Assembly: GCA_903826865.1 (NCBI GenBank)
Contig: CAIKGD010000046.1
Coordinates: 31,223-95,222, forward strand
Source of the DNA: an uncultured Verrucomicrobiota bacterium
Lineage (GTDB): Bacteria > Verrucomicrobiota > Kiritimatiellia > Kiritimatiellales > Tichowtungiaceae
Length of the DNA stretch: 64,000 bases
Direction of reading: 5' to 3'
Part shown: positions 52,601 through 60,156 of the stretch, one piece after another
Layout of the letters: each line of letters begins with the position of its first letter
Position numbering within the stretch: the stretch's first letter is position 1
Notes under the pieces: generated by a model
What the model was told of the DNA's origin: nothing
Seen by the model: only the letters and a program-made list of their open reading frames with translations
Databases searched by the model: none
Translations under genes and position numbers: made by a program

Positions 52601-52718
52601 TTATTCCAGCATCAGTCGGGTACACAATGTCGAAACCATACGTATGCGTAGGAGCTGTTAATAGTTGCATCAGAAATAATAAGAACGGTATCTTGATGGC
52701 ATCAGTTATTATACTCAT
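49689..52718 (-). CDS. Secreted beta-helix (pectate lyase 3 / GH28-related) protein, paralog
   Basis: A 1009-aa exported protein with hydrophobic signal (MSIITDAIKIPFLLFLMQLL) and a perfect AAGGAGG ribosome site. Two beta-helix modules start at about residue 33 (TDAGIINVTNYGVVGNGTTD) and about 385 (VCVTNFGARPDDTLDDTCG). A jelly-roll-like domain (YIDNIAVHGS) follows, as in 41281-43815, then an extra C-terminal domain (VFYDFDTNRDLTQWD ... IDNVRLTGTG). The gene is noticeably AT-richer than surrounding genes. Catalytic activity is not assignable from sequence alone. Confidence 0.85.
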   Translation of the reverse strand: MSIITDAIKIPFLLFLMQLLTAPTHTYGFDIVYPTDAGIINVTNYGVVGNGTTDNTDAINRLLSRYNNSDTQKVVESTMGYTFYFPAGTYLVSGTLQAIDLNTNEACGITLCGAGVDRTVIKLKSGSFNASGSTNPVIALLPKGSLGPASGYANFVRDLTVEIDTANTHAIGISAQLANYASIKNVKIKTVEPAYAGLLIYSRTGPGLIKDTVIEGPFLKGITCEWPQVPTASDSRRNNIVLENIIITNYQTFGVNNRGKMLQMRNIDIGSTNSGSRYPVYLAGNIAMSQTVIDKIRITIPAGITNSAYCIDQTNAFLYLRDSIVNRGGGSPECIDEEYYIAGIYKDYEKFNSFIYNDDNKSLRIFAKDSPDYYTPVLTNWVCVTNFGARPDDTLDDTCGIQAALNSGHEIVYLPFGTYHITNNLVVNNPRIKKIQGFHSFIDVTSAQNAIVLSNANELFVIKDLVTYGTIRQSSGDALSIINLGAGGVIENTTNGTGDIYGENLCSHTKLRVQNGVNVYLRQFDREHFSVTNNGAVIWCLGENVEEMEDGIQPWITLNGGVTEILGGAIDANEHPANNDYLYRVSDNSKFFIVNSGTYVPQDNYGWDYVISNNFKSITNNMSGGEYLAVSNCPITGSLTILPYSRNPENILALYTQDAPNGNQTLTARITNENVTVSPIVTNANLPFVTAEIFDEYSRSRQIHGLYMNAGTNFPTLVASNKYVSFTITPTNLMDIHGLSFMYMATNNAYTNGYTFVIYITDGNTNLLGSVVEPIALNQNSGWKKAYIHFDTNPLYKAMKTNLEIRLYFGMSARSYQCLAYIDNIAVHGSAYNELVFYDFDTNRDLTQWDTNNIVGTNYFRQWAVNGSLSNKEFCANASATSNNIDDALATQTMFTFTLEPKPGREVDLKELTFDMKAAGVGTQALTFSFDIQSSIAGYGKYKTIETCTGTFLTTNDSKSIKINLDTPRYKNISTAKDFRFYITDNQTNSAYRPAIDNVRLTGTGRSSQ

Positions 52719-52853
52719 AGTGATTCCTCCTTCGTTATTTCGACATGCTATTCATCTATTGCGGATTTTTCATTTAGTTCTTCTGGCAAATATCCTTCTT
52801 TCACGTCTTGAGTATTGGATATTTCTCTTAGATTGTTAATCTACTTTTTGCTT

Positions 52854-52861
52854 AAGCGCTT
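52854..52861 (-). promoter_or_regulatory. Possible LacI-type operator core
   Basis: AAGCGCTT is a perfect 8-bp palindrome within GTGAAGCGCTTAAGC on the minus strand, about 135 nt upstream of the beta-helix gene start (52718). Its CG-centred form is typical of LacI-family operators, and two LacI regulators are encoded nearby. A single short site is weak evidence. Confidence 0.3.
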
Positions 52862-53034
52862 CACTCCGGCATTGGATTTTTTTTCAGCGTCGCATTTATC
52901 GGTTAATCATCGGAAGAATATTCAGGAGCCTCGAGCAGAATGCACCAGAAGATACTGATCTCCGTTACGAGGGGGACACTGCTTTCGAGTGTTCCCGCAC
53001 TTTGGCCTCTGCAAAGCTCAACGAGCTGATACGC

Positions 53035-53160
53035 TCAGTCATGCAGACCAAATGTCAGAGTATAGACTCCGGCCAGATTCCCTTTTTTACGGTCACCTTT
53101 TTCCAGAGCCTCTACGATCTTCTGCACAATTTTATCATTGGCATCTTTTTGGCGGCATAA
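53035..53160 (-). pseudogene. Short coding-like remnant in the 52719-53210 gap
   Basis: The 492-nt gap 52719-53210 holds no intact gene. On the minus strand one frame is open over 53035-53160 and reads with coding-like composition (QKDANDKIVQKIVEALEKGD and GNLAGVYTLTFGLHD before a stop) but has no start codon. An overlapping plus-strand frame (about 52872-53158) is also open without ATG. I do not recognise either; a decayed 3' gene end is the likeliest reading. Confidence 0.25.
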
Positions 53161-53210
53161 TCATCTGAACATCAGGAGGCACCTCACCATTCGGATATTG
53201 ATTTTCTCCC

Positions 53211-54389
53211 TCATTTTTCAGACTCGAGTAAGGCCTTGGCTTTACGACGAAACTGCCTCTGATCCGGCACAGGCTTTTCTTCTTCCGACTGCGACTGGAT
53301 ATATGCGCGGGCTTTGGAGTAATATTTTTCTAAGGCATGATAAAGAGGTTGTTTTGCGTTGTTATTGTCAATGAGCCAATAGCCATCGTATCTACCATCA
53401 ATGATTTCGTTATCGTACATCTGCCAGTAGAGAACAAACGGACAACCCCACTCCACTGCTAGGCTGGCGACCTCAAGGCTTTTAGTTTTCTGTTCTTCCG
53501 GGGTGAACGCTTGCGCCTTGTAACCGAACTCTCCGATGAAGACACGAGATCCGCTCAGCCCGGTTTTTTCCGGAATATTTTTCTGAATAAAATCGAGGCT
53601 CGCGCGCAGTTGCAGCGGCACATTATCCCCAAACAAAATTTCATAAGATGAATATGAAACATAGTCAACAGATGTATGCGGCAGTACCTCAGTTGTAACG
53701 CAAGGCTGTCCGCGAATACCCTTCCCGACTAAATTCACCTCAGCATAATGAAACACGTTGACGTCAGAATGCACCACATCACGCTTGGCATCATCGACGG
53801 CCTTTTGCCGATTGTTAAACCACCGGATCATATTTTGAACACGTCGAGACTCTGGAACAGCAGTCTGGTCATATGTTCCGAGCAACAGCCAATCCCCTTC
53901 CCAGTTCCCGAAATGAAAGGTTTTCCCGCTGCCGTTGTAGGCCCTCAACAGATAGCAGGTCAGGTCATAAATTTCTTTGTATTCCGTTTCTGCGTCCTGC
54001 TCTGTATAGCCGTCATCATCCCGCCAGTCACAGTCCTTCATTGCGGTGACCCACATAAAGTAGTAGCAGAACGGCATATCCAGCACCGTATGAATGGCAG
54101 AATTATTTTCAGCTAACTCGGTCAGGTTGCGGTACTGTCCCGGAGACGATCCCGAATAATTATCATGATCGAACCCCGGCCCCAGCCGAAACTTCAGAAT
54201 ATTTGACCCCATGTCATGGATGCGCTCTGCAGTTTCTACCAACCGCGCCTTGTCGGTGAACTGATATTTGGAACCAATGGTCTGTGTGCCGATAATATAG
54301 TTAAAACGATCGACCTTATTTTCGTCAGCGCATCCGCAAAAAACAGTTGCCATAAGCAGTCCTCCTGTAATTCTTGACCGGTTTATCAT
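53211..54389 (-). CDS. Glycosidase-like lipoprotein, paralog of the 25429 enzyme domain
   Basis: A 392-aa TIM-barrel-like protein with a short signal sequence and probable lipobox (VFCGC, Cys20), so likely membrane-anchored. It shares with 25429-27852 the motifs FGNWEGDW (Glu164), RQKAVDDAKRD, VDYVSYSSYE, VFIGEFGY (Glu287) and FVLYWQMYDNE. The paired glutamates suggest a clan GH-A glycosidase; I cannot name the family. It overlaps the upstream permease gene by 4 nt and is the last gene of the GH130-ABC importer operon, so it probably trims oligosaccharides at the cell surface before import. Confidence 0.82.
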   Translation of the reverse strand: MINRSRITGGLLMATVFCGCADENKVDRFNYIIGTQTIGSKYQFTDKARLVETAERIHDMGSNILKFRLGPGFDHDNYSGSSPGQYRNLTELAENNSAIHTVLDMPFCYYFMWVTAMKDCDWRDDDGYTEQDAETEYKEIYDLTCYLLRAYNGSGKTFHFGNWEGDWLLLGTYDQTAVPESRRVQNMIRWFNNRQKAVDDAKRDVVHSDVNVFHYAEVNLVGKGIRGQPCVTTEVLPHTSVDYVSYSSYEILFGDNVPLQLRASLDFIQKNIPEKTGLSGSRVFIGEFGYKAQAFTPEEQKTKSLEVASLAVEWGCPFVLYWQMYDNEIIDGRYDGYWLIDNNNAKQPLYHALEKYYSKARAYIQSQSEEEKPVPDQRQFRRKAKALLESEK

Positions 54390-55225
54390 CCTTTAACCCC
54401 TCCCATCTGAATTCCTTTTACAATGAATTTCTGCGCCGCGACAAACAGTATGATCAACGGCGCAATGCACATCAGGCTGGCCGCCATGAGAACATTGGTC
54501 TGCTTGCCATAGGCACCGTCAAAATAGAGCATGCCGACAGGCAGCGTGCGCAGGTGATCGCTCTTGATCATGATGAGCGGCCAGAAAAAGGACTGGTAGT
54601 TGTAAAGAAACGTGAAAACACCTAGAGTGATCAGACCCGGACGAGCCATTGGCATGCAGACGTTCCAGAAAATCTGCCAGTGGCTGGCTCCGTCGATCTT
54701 GGCTGCTTCATCAAGTGCCGTCGGGATGCCCAGCATAAACTGCCGCAGCAGGAAGGTTCCGAACGCGCTGAAAGCTGCCGGAATGATCAGTCCGGCATAG
54801 GAATCAAGCAGACCCATTTTAACCATCAGCGCATAATTGGGAATCATGGTAACAACACCGGGTATCATCATGGTGGCGAGGTAGAGTTTAAAAACCGCAT
54901 CGCGCCCCCGCCATTCGATCCGGGAAAAAGAATAGGCGGCCATCGCGCTGGTCATCAACTGCAGGAAGGTCACCCAACAGGCCACAAAAAAGCTGTTTAC
55001 ATAGTAACGGGCAAAACGGATCTGCTCGAAAACGGCCGGGTAGTTTTCCGGGTGCCATCGGGACGGAACAGGATTGAGATTTTCAATTTCAGACATCGGT
55101 TTGAAGCTAGCCAGCACCATCCATATAAATGGAAGAACCGTGGTCAGCACGATACCCGACAGCCCGATATGGATCAGAACTTTCTTCCAGCCCTTTCCGT
55201 CCGATCTTTTTCCCGCAGTCTTCAT
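54386..55225 (-). CDS. Carbohydrate ABC transporter permease (MalG-like)
   Basis: A 279-aa inner-membrane protein with about six membrane segments. The EAA loop that docks the ATPase reads DEAAKIDGASHWQIFWNVCMPMARPG. The start at 55225 overlaps the stop of the upstream permease (TAATG); the open frame further upstream to 55297 is inside that gene. No ATPase gene is in the cluster, so a shared MsmK-type ATPase elsewhere is expected. Confidence 0.92.
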   Translation of the reverse strand: MKTAGKRSDGKGWKKVLIHIGLSGIVLTTVLPFIWMVLASFKPMSEIENLNPVPSRWHPENYPAVFEQIRFARYYVNSFFVACWVTFLQLMTSAMAAYSFSRIEWRGRDAVFKLYLATMMIPGVVTMIPNYALMVKMGLLDSYAGLIIPAAFSAFGTFLLRQFMLGIPTALDEAAKIDGASHWQIFWNVCMPMARPGLITLGVFTFLYNYQSFFWPLIMIKSDHLRTLPVGMLYFDGAYGKQTNVLMAASLMCIAPLIILFVAAQKFIVKGIQMGGVKG

Positions 55226-56193
55226 TAATTGATTTTCCGGCTTCCAAAGGTCCAATTCACCAGCGTAATTGCGAAAATGACAGCGAACAGCACCCATGCA
55301 ATGGCCGAAGCGTATCCCATCTGGAACTCTTCGAACGCCTTGATGTAAATGTAATAGCTAAGGGTGGTCGTGGTTCCGGCCGGGCCGCCCGCAGTCAACA
55401 CGCGAGCCTGCTCAAAGCCCCCTTGCAGGCCGCCGATAAATCCCATAATCACGATAAAAAAAGTCGTAGGGGCCAGCTGCGGCCAGGTGATGTGCCGGAA
55501 TTGAGCCCATGAACCGGCACCGTCGATTTCCGCAGCTTCATACAAATCCGGGGGAATGTTGCTGATCGCTGCGATATATAAAAGCATGTTGGTTCCGCCT
55601 GCGGCAACCCAGATGCCCATGATGATGATAGCCTCGCGTGCACCCAGCCCGAAAAACTCCCGTACGCCGATCATTATCTGTTCGGGATGCAGACCCAACA
55701 GATTTTTTGCCGAACTGAGCCAGCTCGGAAGCTCTACATGCGCCGTGCCGGCTCGCTCCAGCAGCCAGCGGATCGCCGCATTGATGGGGCCGTATTCAGG
55801 GTTATAAAGGCTTTTCCAAAGAACAAACAGAGCAACCCCAGCCGTAAAGGTCGGCAGGTAAAACAGCGTTCGATAGACCACGATGCCGCGAAGCTGTTTG
55901 GAAAGCAGGTTCGCCAGAAAGAGCGATAATGCGATACAAACCGGAATGCCGAGCATAAGGTAGACGGTGTTAATAGAATAAAGCCAGAACTCCCGGTCGT
56001 GAAACAGGTCGAAAAAGTTTCGGAACCCGACCCACTGGAAGGATACCTCTTTCATTAGATTCCAGTTCGAAAAACTCATAACCAAACTGAAAATAACCGG
56101 CACCAGCAGGAAGAGCATAAAACCCAGAAAGTTAGGGGCAATAAAAGCCAGTCCGGCCCAAATATCGCGATGCTTTCTGCGGCTGTTCTTCAT
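55225..56193 (-). CDS. Carbohydrate ABC transporter permease (MalF/UgpA-like)
   Basis: A 322-aa inner-membrane permease. The first membrane segment is AFIAPNFLGFMLFLLVPVIF, followed by SFSNWN, and the EAA loop is EAAEIDGAGSWAQFRHITWPQLAP. It starts in a TGATG overlap with the binding-protein gene and ends in a TAATG overlap with the second permease, so the three are translationally coupled. Confidence 0.92.
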   Translation of the reverse strand: MKNSRRKHRDIWAGLAFIAPNFLGFMLFLLVPVIFSLVMSFSNWNLMKEVSFQWVGFRNFFDLFHDREFWLYSINTVYLMLGIPVCIALSLFLANLLSKQLRGIVVYRTLFYLPTFTAGVALFVLWKSLYNPEYGPINAAIRWLLERAGTAHVELPSWLSSAKNLLGLHPEQIMIGVREFFGLGAREAIIIMGIWVAAGGTNMLLYIAAISNIPPDLYEAAEIDGAGSWAQFRHITWPQLAPTTFFIVIMGFIGGLQGGFEQARVLTAGGPAGTTTTLSYYIYIKAFEEFQMGYASAIAWVLFAVIFAITLVNWTFGSRKIN

Positions 56194-57542
56194 CAGCGAC
56201 CTATCCGTTCGTTATAGAATTTCCGAAGTTTCGGATCGCTTGCAACCGTTTTGATAATTTCTTCATTAATAAGCTGCGCGGCCGTTTGCATCGCCTCTTG
56301 CGGGGATTTCAGATTGTTGGCGACCAAATCAAGCTGGCGGGTAATAATCCGGTTTGCAGCTGCACCATTAACAAACGGGCTGACTTCATCGGGAATGCCG
56401 CGTTCCATGGTTTCGATCCAAACAGAATTATATGCCTCATCAGGATAGTTTGTGGCATTCAAAAAAATTCCCGACTTACTGTACTTTTTAATCGGCCCCA
56501 TCGAATCGGCCTGCCGGTTGATCAGGTTGTTGTATTCCGGCGAGGCCATATAGAGCAGAAAATCCAGCGCCTTGTCAGGATGTCTGCTGAACCTGTTAAT
56601 GGCCGTAACCGCGCAATAGGCACGATATTGGCGCACCGGACCAAACTGGCATTCGCTGACACCGAACTTCAGTTCCGGAAAATTATCTTTGTTGCGAAGA
56701 ACCACCAGCCACCAGCGTCCGGCCAGCGCCATAGCGGCCTGTCCATTACCGAACATATTAATCTTCCCGCTTCCGTAGCCGCCGCCGGACGGAAGCGCGC
56801 TGGCTTCGGCAGGTGTCGGCATTACATGATATTTCCAGATGAGGTCATACATATACTGGATCGCCGCAATCGCCTCCGGGCTGTCAAGCAGGCAACGGGT
56901 ACCGTCATCCGAATAAATCTGCGCATGCCACTGCCGCAGGAAATCACCATATTGCCACCATTCGAACATAAAACCGAACTGCCGTATACGGCCATGGTCA
57001 TCACGAATCGTCAGCGCCTGAGCCAGCTTTAGAAACTCGTCGCCCTTGATAAACGGTCCGGGAGGTTTCAACCCTTTTTGGTCAAGCAGGGTTTTGTTGA
57101 ACAGCAGCGCGTCGGCACAGGCACCGCGAGGAAACCCGTACGCACGACCGTCAAGCAGCGCCGTCGTATGGGTACCATTCCACGTGTCGTGCTCAATTGA
57201 AATTCCGCGTTGTTCAAGTTCCTTGGTGATATCCAGCGCAATACCGGCTTTCACGAAGGCTGTCAGTTCAAATCCATCGAAAATATCCAGCAGATCCGGC
57301 CCCACGCCGGACAGGCACTGAACAACCACCTTTTCCTTGCCCGAGCTTTCCGGATCAAGTGTTACGCACGCACGGGTATTCTGCTGATTAAACAAATCGA
57401 CCTGTGCACGACGCGCCGGATTGTCATCGCTGACCCAAACCAGCTTCACTCGTCCGTCCGGACTGGCGGGCAGCCCGGTTAATCCCATGATCAACGACCA
57501 AATCACCAGTATGCCCAGCGTTATGGAAAAAAATAACTTCAT
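56193..57542 (-). CDS. Extracellular sugar-binding protein of the ABC importer
   Basis: A 449-aa solute-binding protein of the family 1 (MalE/UgpB-like) type. It has an N-terminal signal or anchor helix (MKLFFSITLGILVIWSLIM), then VKLVWVSDDNPARRAQVDLFN, and late motifs GKINMFGNGQAAMALAGRWW and FLLYMASPEYNNLI. The frame is open to a TTG at 57590, but those codons are word-repeat sequence, so I start at ATG 57542, which directly abuts the island. No good ribosome site is visible. First of four coupled genes toward 53211. Confidence 0.9.
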   Translation of the reverse strand: MKLFFSITLGILVIWSLIMGLTGLPASPDGRVKLVWVSDDNPARRAQVDLFNQQNTRACVTLDPESSGKEKVVVQCLSGVGPDLLDIFDGFELTAFVKAGIALDITKELEQRGISIEHDTWNGTHTTALLDGRAYGFPRGACADALLFNKTLLDQKGLKPPGPFIKGDEFLKLAQALTIRDDHGRIRQFGFMFEWWQYGDFLRQWHAQIYSDDGTRCLLDSPEAIAAIQYMYDLIWKYHVMPTPAEASALPSGGGYGSGKINMFGNGQAAMALAGRWWLVVLRNKDNFPELKFGVSECQFGPVRQYRAYCAVTAINRFSRHPDKALDFLLYMASPEYNNLINRQADSMGPIKKYSKSGIFLNATNYPDEAYNSVWIETMERGIPDEVSPFVNGAAANRIITRQLDLVANNLKSPQEAMQTAAQLINEEIIKTVASDPKLRKFYNERIGR

Positions 57543-57617
57543 GAATATCAATTGCAGGATATCAAACAGAGAACTCCGAATGAATTTCAAGATTCAATAT
57601 TCTTTGTTCAATATTCT
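57543..57617. repeat. Gene-less word-repeat island, GAATATTGAA family
   Basis: On the minus strand GAATATTGAACAAAGAATATTGAA words form one arm (about 57580-57617). An inverted, more diverged arm (GATATCCTGCAATTGATATTC) lies next to the binding-protein start. Roughly half to 60% of aligned positions match after reverse-complementing. The island starts about 8 nt after the GH130 stop (57626-57628) and fills the gap to the 57542 start. Confidence 0.55.
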
Positions 57618-57625
57618 GCGGGTTC

Positions 57626-58636
57626 CTAAAACGGGTTGTCTTTCAGATAGTCCAACAGTTCATTCACATCACAGGTCGCCACGGCGCAGACAATGTCGCC
57701 GCCGCCGTAGTATACGAACAGAGTATCGTCTTTGATGATGTTCCCGCAAGGGAATGCGACGCCGTTGTAGAACCCTTTGGTTTCCCATTCCTGATCCGGC
57801 TCCATCAACCAATCGGGCGTACGGCACAGCACCTTGGTCGGATCATTGGAATCCAGAAGCATAGCCCCGGTCCGATAGTATTTATCCGGACCGACGGCAT
57901 GATACAGCATCAGCCAGCCGTCTTTGGTCTTGAGCGGCGGAGAAGACCCGCCGACCTTGCATTCCCAGTCAAACTCCGCTTTAGCTAGCAGTTGCATCTT
58001 TTTTGCCTCAAGCAGATCATCGCAGGCTGCAATCCAGATTGCCGGATGATCGGTTCCAAATCCCGGACCGGCCCAGGACATCGGGCGATGCAGCGTGTAA
58101 AACTTCCCGTTGATCTTCTCTGGGAAGATAATTACGTCACGGTCATCTACGGTGGCGTCGGTCATGCGTCCGGCGCGGATATATTCCTTAAAATCTCTGG
58201 TGATCAGCAGATTGGTGGACGTCCAGTTTTTCCTCAGCGCAACCGGAAATTCAGGCGGACATTTGGGCACGGAGCAGACCGGTTTCGCTTCCCAATATTT
58301 TCCGGGATAGAACGGGCGCGAGGCGTAGGTAATGAAGTACCACTCGCCGAACTTCACGATACGGGGATCTTCCATGCAACCCATGTCGTGGCCGCTTTCC
58401 GGCGGGGAGAAAAGCGGTTCGTCGGAACAGCGCTCGAAGTTGAATCCGTCTCTGCTTTTGGCCATTCCCAGTCTCACAACATGCCGATCATCATGACCGG
58501 CGGCGCGGTAGATCAGAATAAATTCTTTGTTCTCCTCGTCGTACCATGCAGCGGGGTTGGTCACCACCGAGCTTTCCCAGCCGTTTTTCGAGTTTGGCCC
58601 GAGAATCGGGTTCCCTTTGTACTTTTTAAACTTCAT
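57626..58636 (-). CDS. GH130 beta-mannoside phosphorylase/hydrolase
   Basis: A 336-aa five-bladed beta-propeller enzyme of family GH130, phosphorolysing or hydrolysing beta-linked mannosides in the cytoplasm (no signal peptide). The hallmark MEDPRI contains the catalytic Asp90. GNPILGP at the start, ATVDDRDVIIFPEKINGKFY and WLMLYHAVG follow the family pattern. AAGGAG precedes the ATG. It heads the ABC importer operon, suggesting that the imported sugar is a mannose-containing oligosaccharide. Phosphorylase versus hydrolase is not decided. Confidence 0.9.
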   Translation of the reverse strand: MKFKKYKGNPILGPNSKNGWESSVVTNPAAWYDEENKEFILIYRAAGHDDRHVVRLGMAKSRDGFNFERCSDEPLFSPPESGHDMGCMEDPRIVKFGEWYFITYASRPFYPGKYWEAKPVCSVPKCPPEFPVALRKNWTSTNLLITRDFKEYIRAGRMTDATVDDRDVIIFPEKINGKFYTLHRPMSWAGPGFGTDHPAIWIAACDDLLEAKKMQLLAKAEFDWECKVGGSSPPLKTKDGWLMLYHAVGPDKYYRTGAMLLDSNDPTKVLCRTPDWLMEPDQEWETKGFYNGVAFPCGNIIKDDTLFVYYGGGDIVCAVATCDVNELLDYLKDNPF

Positions 58637-58645
58637 GCCATCTCC

Positions 58646-58664
58646 TTAAATTCTAAATTCTCAA
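58646..58664. repeat. Short word-repeat trace (TTAAATTCTAAATTCTC)
   Basis: A short run of the same TTCTAAA-type words as the 15653-16130 cassette lies just upstream of the GH130 ribosome site. Only one arm is visible, and it is too short to be sure it is not chance AT-rich sequence. Confidence 0.3.
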
Positions 58665-58752
58665 TCCAATCATAAATGGCCAGAATATGCCGCTCTTCCG
58701 GCTCCAACAATGCGTTTACCGGACGTGCATGAATCAAAAAATGACAACGTCA

Positions 58753-60156
58753 CTATAGCCCGGGAACCCATGGATAGTGCCCGGCACCGGTCAGGCGCGG
58801 GGTGTTTTGGTTGTATTCTGTAAGTCGGTCTTGAAGCCCGCCAAACATCCCTCGTTCGTGTTCAGTGCCGGCAAGGTTATTCTGTTGATACGGATCGTTT
58901 GCGATATTAAAGAACTGGTAATCTCTCTGTTCGATGTCGCGATCGGCTTCGTCGAGCAGCACCCCGCACATATGGGTCATTGTGCGGATGCCGAGTTCAC
59001 GATACGGCGTTTCCACAATAGCGTAATTGCAATCAAGCTCATCGCGCTTGCCTTCCAGCAACGGTACCAGACTCTGCCCCTGTACTGAATCAGGAGCAGC
59101 TCCCCCGGCCAGATCGATTAGCGTCGGCATCACATCAATGAGCGAAACGACCTGCCGGTCGTTTACGTGCGGTTTAATTTTTGAAGGCCAGCTGTAAATC
59201 ATAGGGATACGGATGGATTCCTCATACAAACGGGCTTTATTAAAGAGGTGCTGACTGCCCAGCTGATCGCCGTGGTCGGATGAGAAAAGAATGATGGTGT
59301 CTTCGGTCAATCCGTTTTCTTCCAAACAATCCATCACATGTCCGACCACAGCATCAGCCCAGGTGACCCCGCCGTAATAGAGCGCAGTCAGATTGCGGAT
59401 ATCGAAATCATCGGTCGGCAGTGCAGTGACCGGCACCGGATGATCTTCACAATATTCACGATAGTCGTGCTCCCACATATAGATACTGAACCAATCTTTA
59501 TCGAACGGAAGCGAGCCGTCTTTCCAAACATTGGAACGCAGGGGAGTTTTCAAAGGATCGTACTTCCGAGAATACTGATACGGCGCGTCAAGGATTGGCA
59601 TGTGGGGCGCGGTGATGTTGAAATAGACAAAGAAAGGCTCGTTCCGATTCTCCGCCACATAATTCCGAAGCGTTTTCAGCTCAAAATCGGCAGAGAAGCC
59701 GGTCACCTTAAAAGCCCGTGTCTCATTTTCAATGAAAGCAGCTTTGCTGTAGTAGGAAGTGGTTACCAGACTGCGGTCGAAACCCATTTGGGACGGAGTC
59801 GAGTCGATATGCCATTTGCCGATATGAGCCGTTTTGCAGCCCTGCTCTTTCATCGCCTCAGGCAGGGTTTTGTCGGGATGCTTGTTGCGGTTGCTGCACC
59901 CAAGACTTCCCTTACTGAGGATTTCATTGTGTCGTGAGCCGACGCAAGTTCTGGCATATTGTCCCGTCAGAATATTCGACCGAGCCGGCACGCAAGTGGG
60001 GGTGTTCGATATACCCACCTCAAACCGTACTCCGCGTGCAGCCAGCCGGTCGATATTCGGTGTCTTCACGAACTCGTTGCCATAGCATCCTAGCGCAAAA
60101 CTGGTGAGCTGATCGCAATAGATGATAAGAATGTTGGACTTCCTTCTGCTCATCAC
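58753..60156 (-). CDS. Cytoplasmic sulfatase with CVPAR active-site motif
   Basis: A 467-aa sulfatase. Metal ligands are at IIYCDQLTS (11-19) and LFSSDHGDQLGS; the formylglycine site is Cys55 in TCVPARSNILTGQYAR. The CxPxR core is kept, but the usual Ser is Ala and the X is Val, a less common variant. No signal peptide is seen. The start overlaps the stop of the upstream sulfatase (ATGA), so the two are cotranslated. GH130 follows after 116 nt. Confidence 0.91.
   Translation of the reverse strand: MMSRRKSNILIIYCDQLTSFALGCYGNEFVKTPNIDRLAARGVRFEVGISNTPTCVPARSNILTGQYARTCVGSRHNEILSKGSLGCSNRNKHPDKTLPEAMKEQGCKTAHIGKWHIDSTPSQMGFDRSLVTTSYYSKAAFIENETRAFKVTGFSADFELKTLRNYVAENRNEPFFVYFNITAPHMPILDAPYQYSRKYDPLKTPLRSNVWKDGSLPFDKDWFSIYMWEHDYREYCEDHPVPVTALPTDDFDIRNLTALYYGGVTWADAVVGHVMDCLEENGLTEDTIILFSSDHGDQLGSQHLFNKARLYEESIRIPMIYSWPSKIKPHVNDRQVVSLIDVMPTLIDLAGGAAPDSVQGQSLVPLLEGKRDELDCNYAIVETPYRELGIRTMTHMCGVLLDEADRDIEQRDYQFFNIANDPYQQNNLAGTEHERGMFGGLQDRLTEYNQNTPRLTGAGHYPWVPGL

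Noticed and set aside
52872..53158. Plus-strand gene in the gap before the 53211 gene
   Set aside because: The frame is open but has no start codon or ribosome site and no recognisable motif; the opposite strand has a competing coding-like frame.
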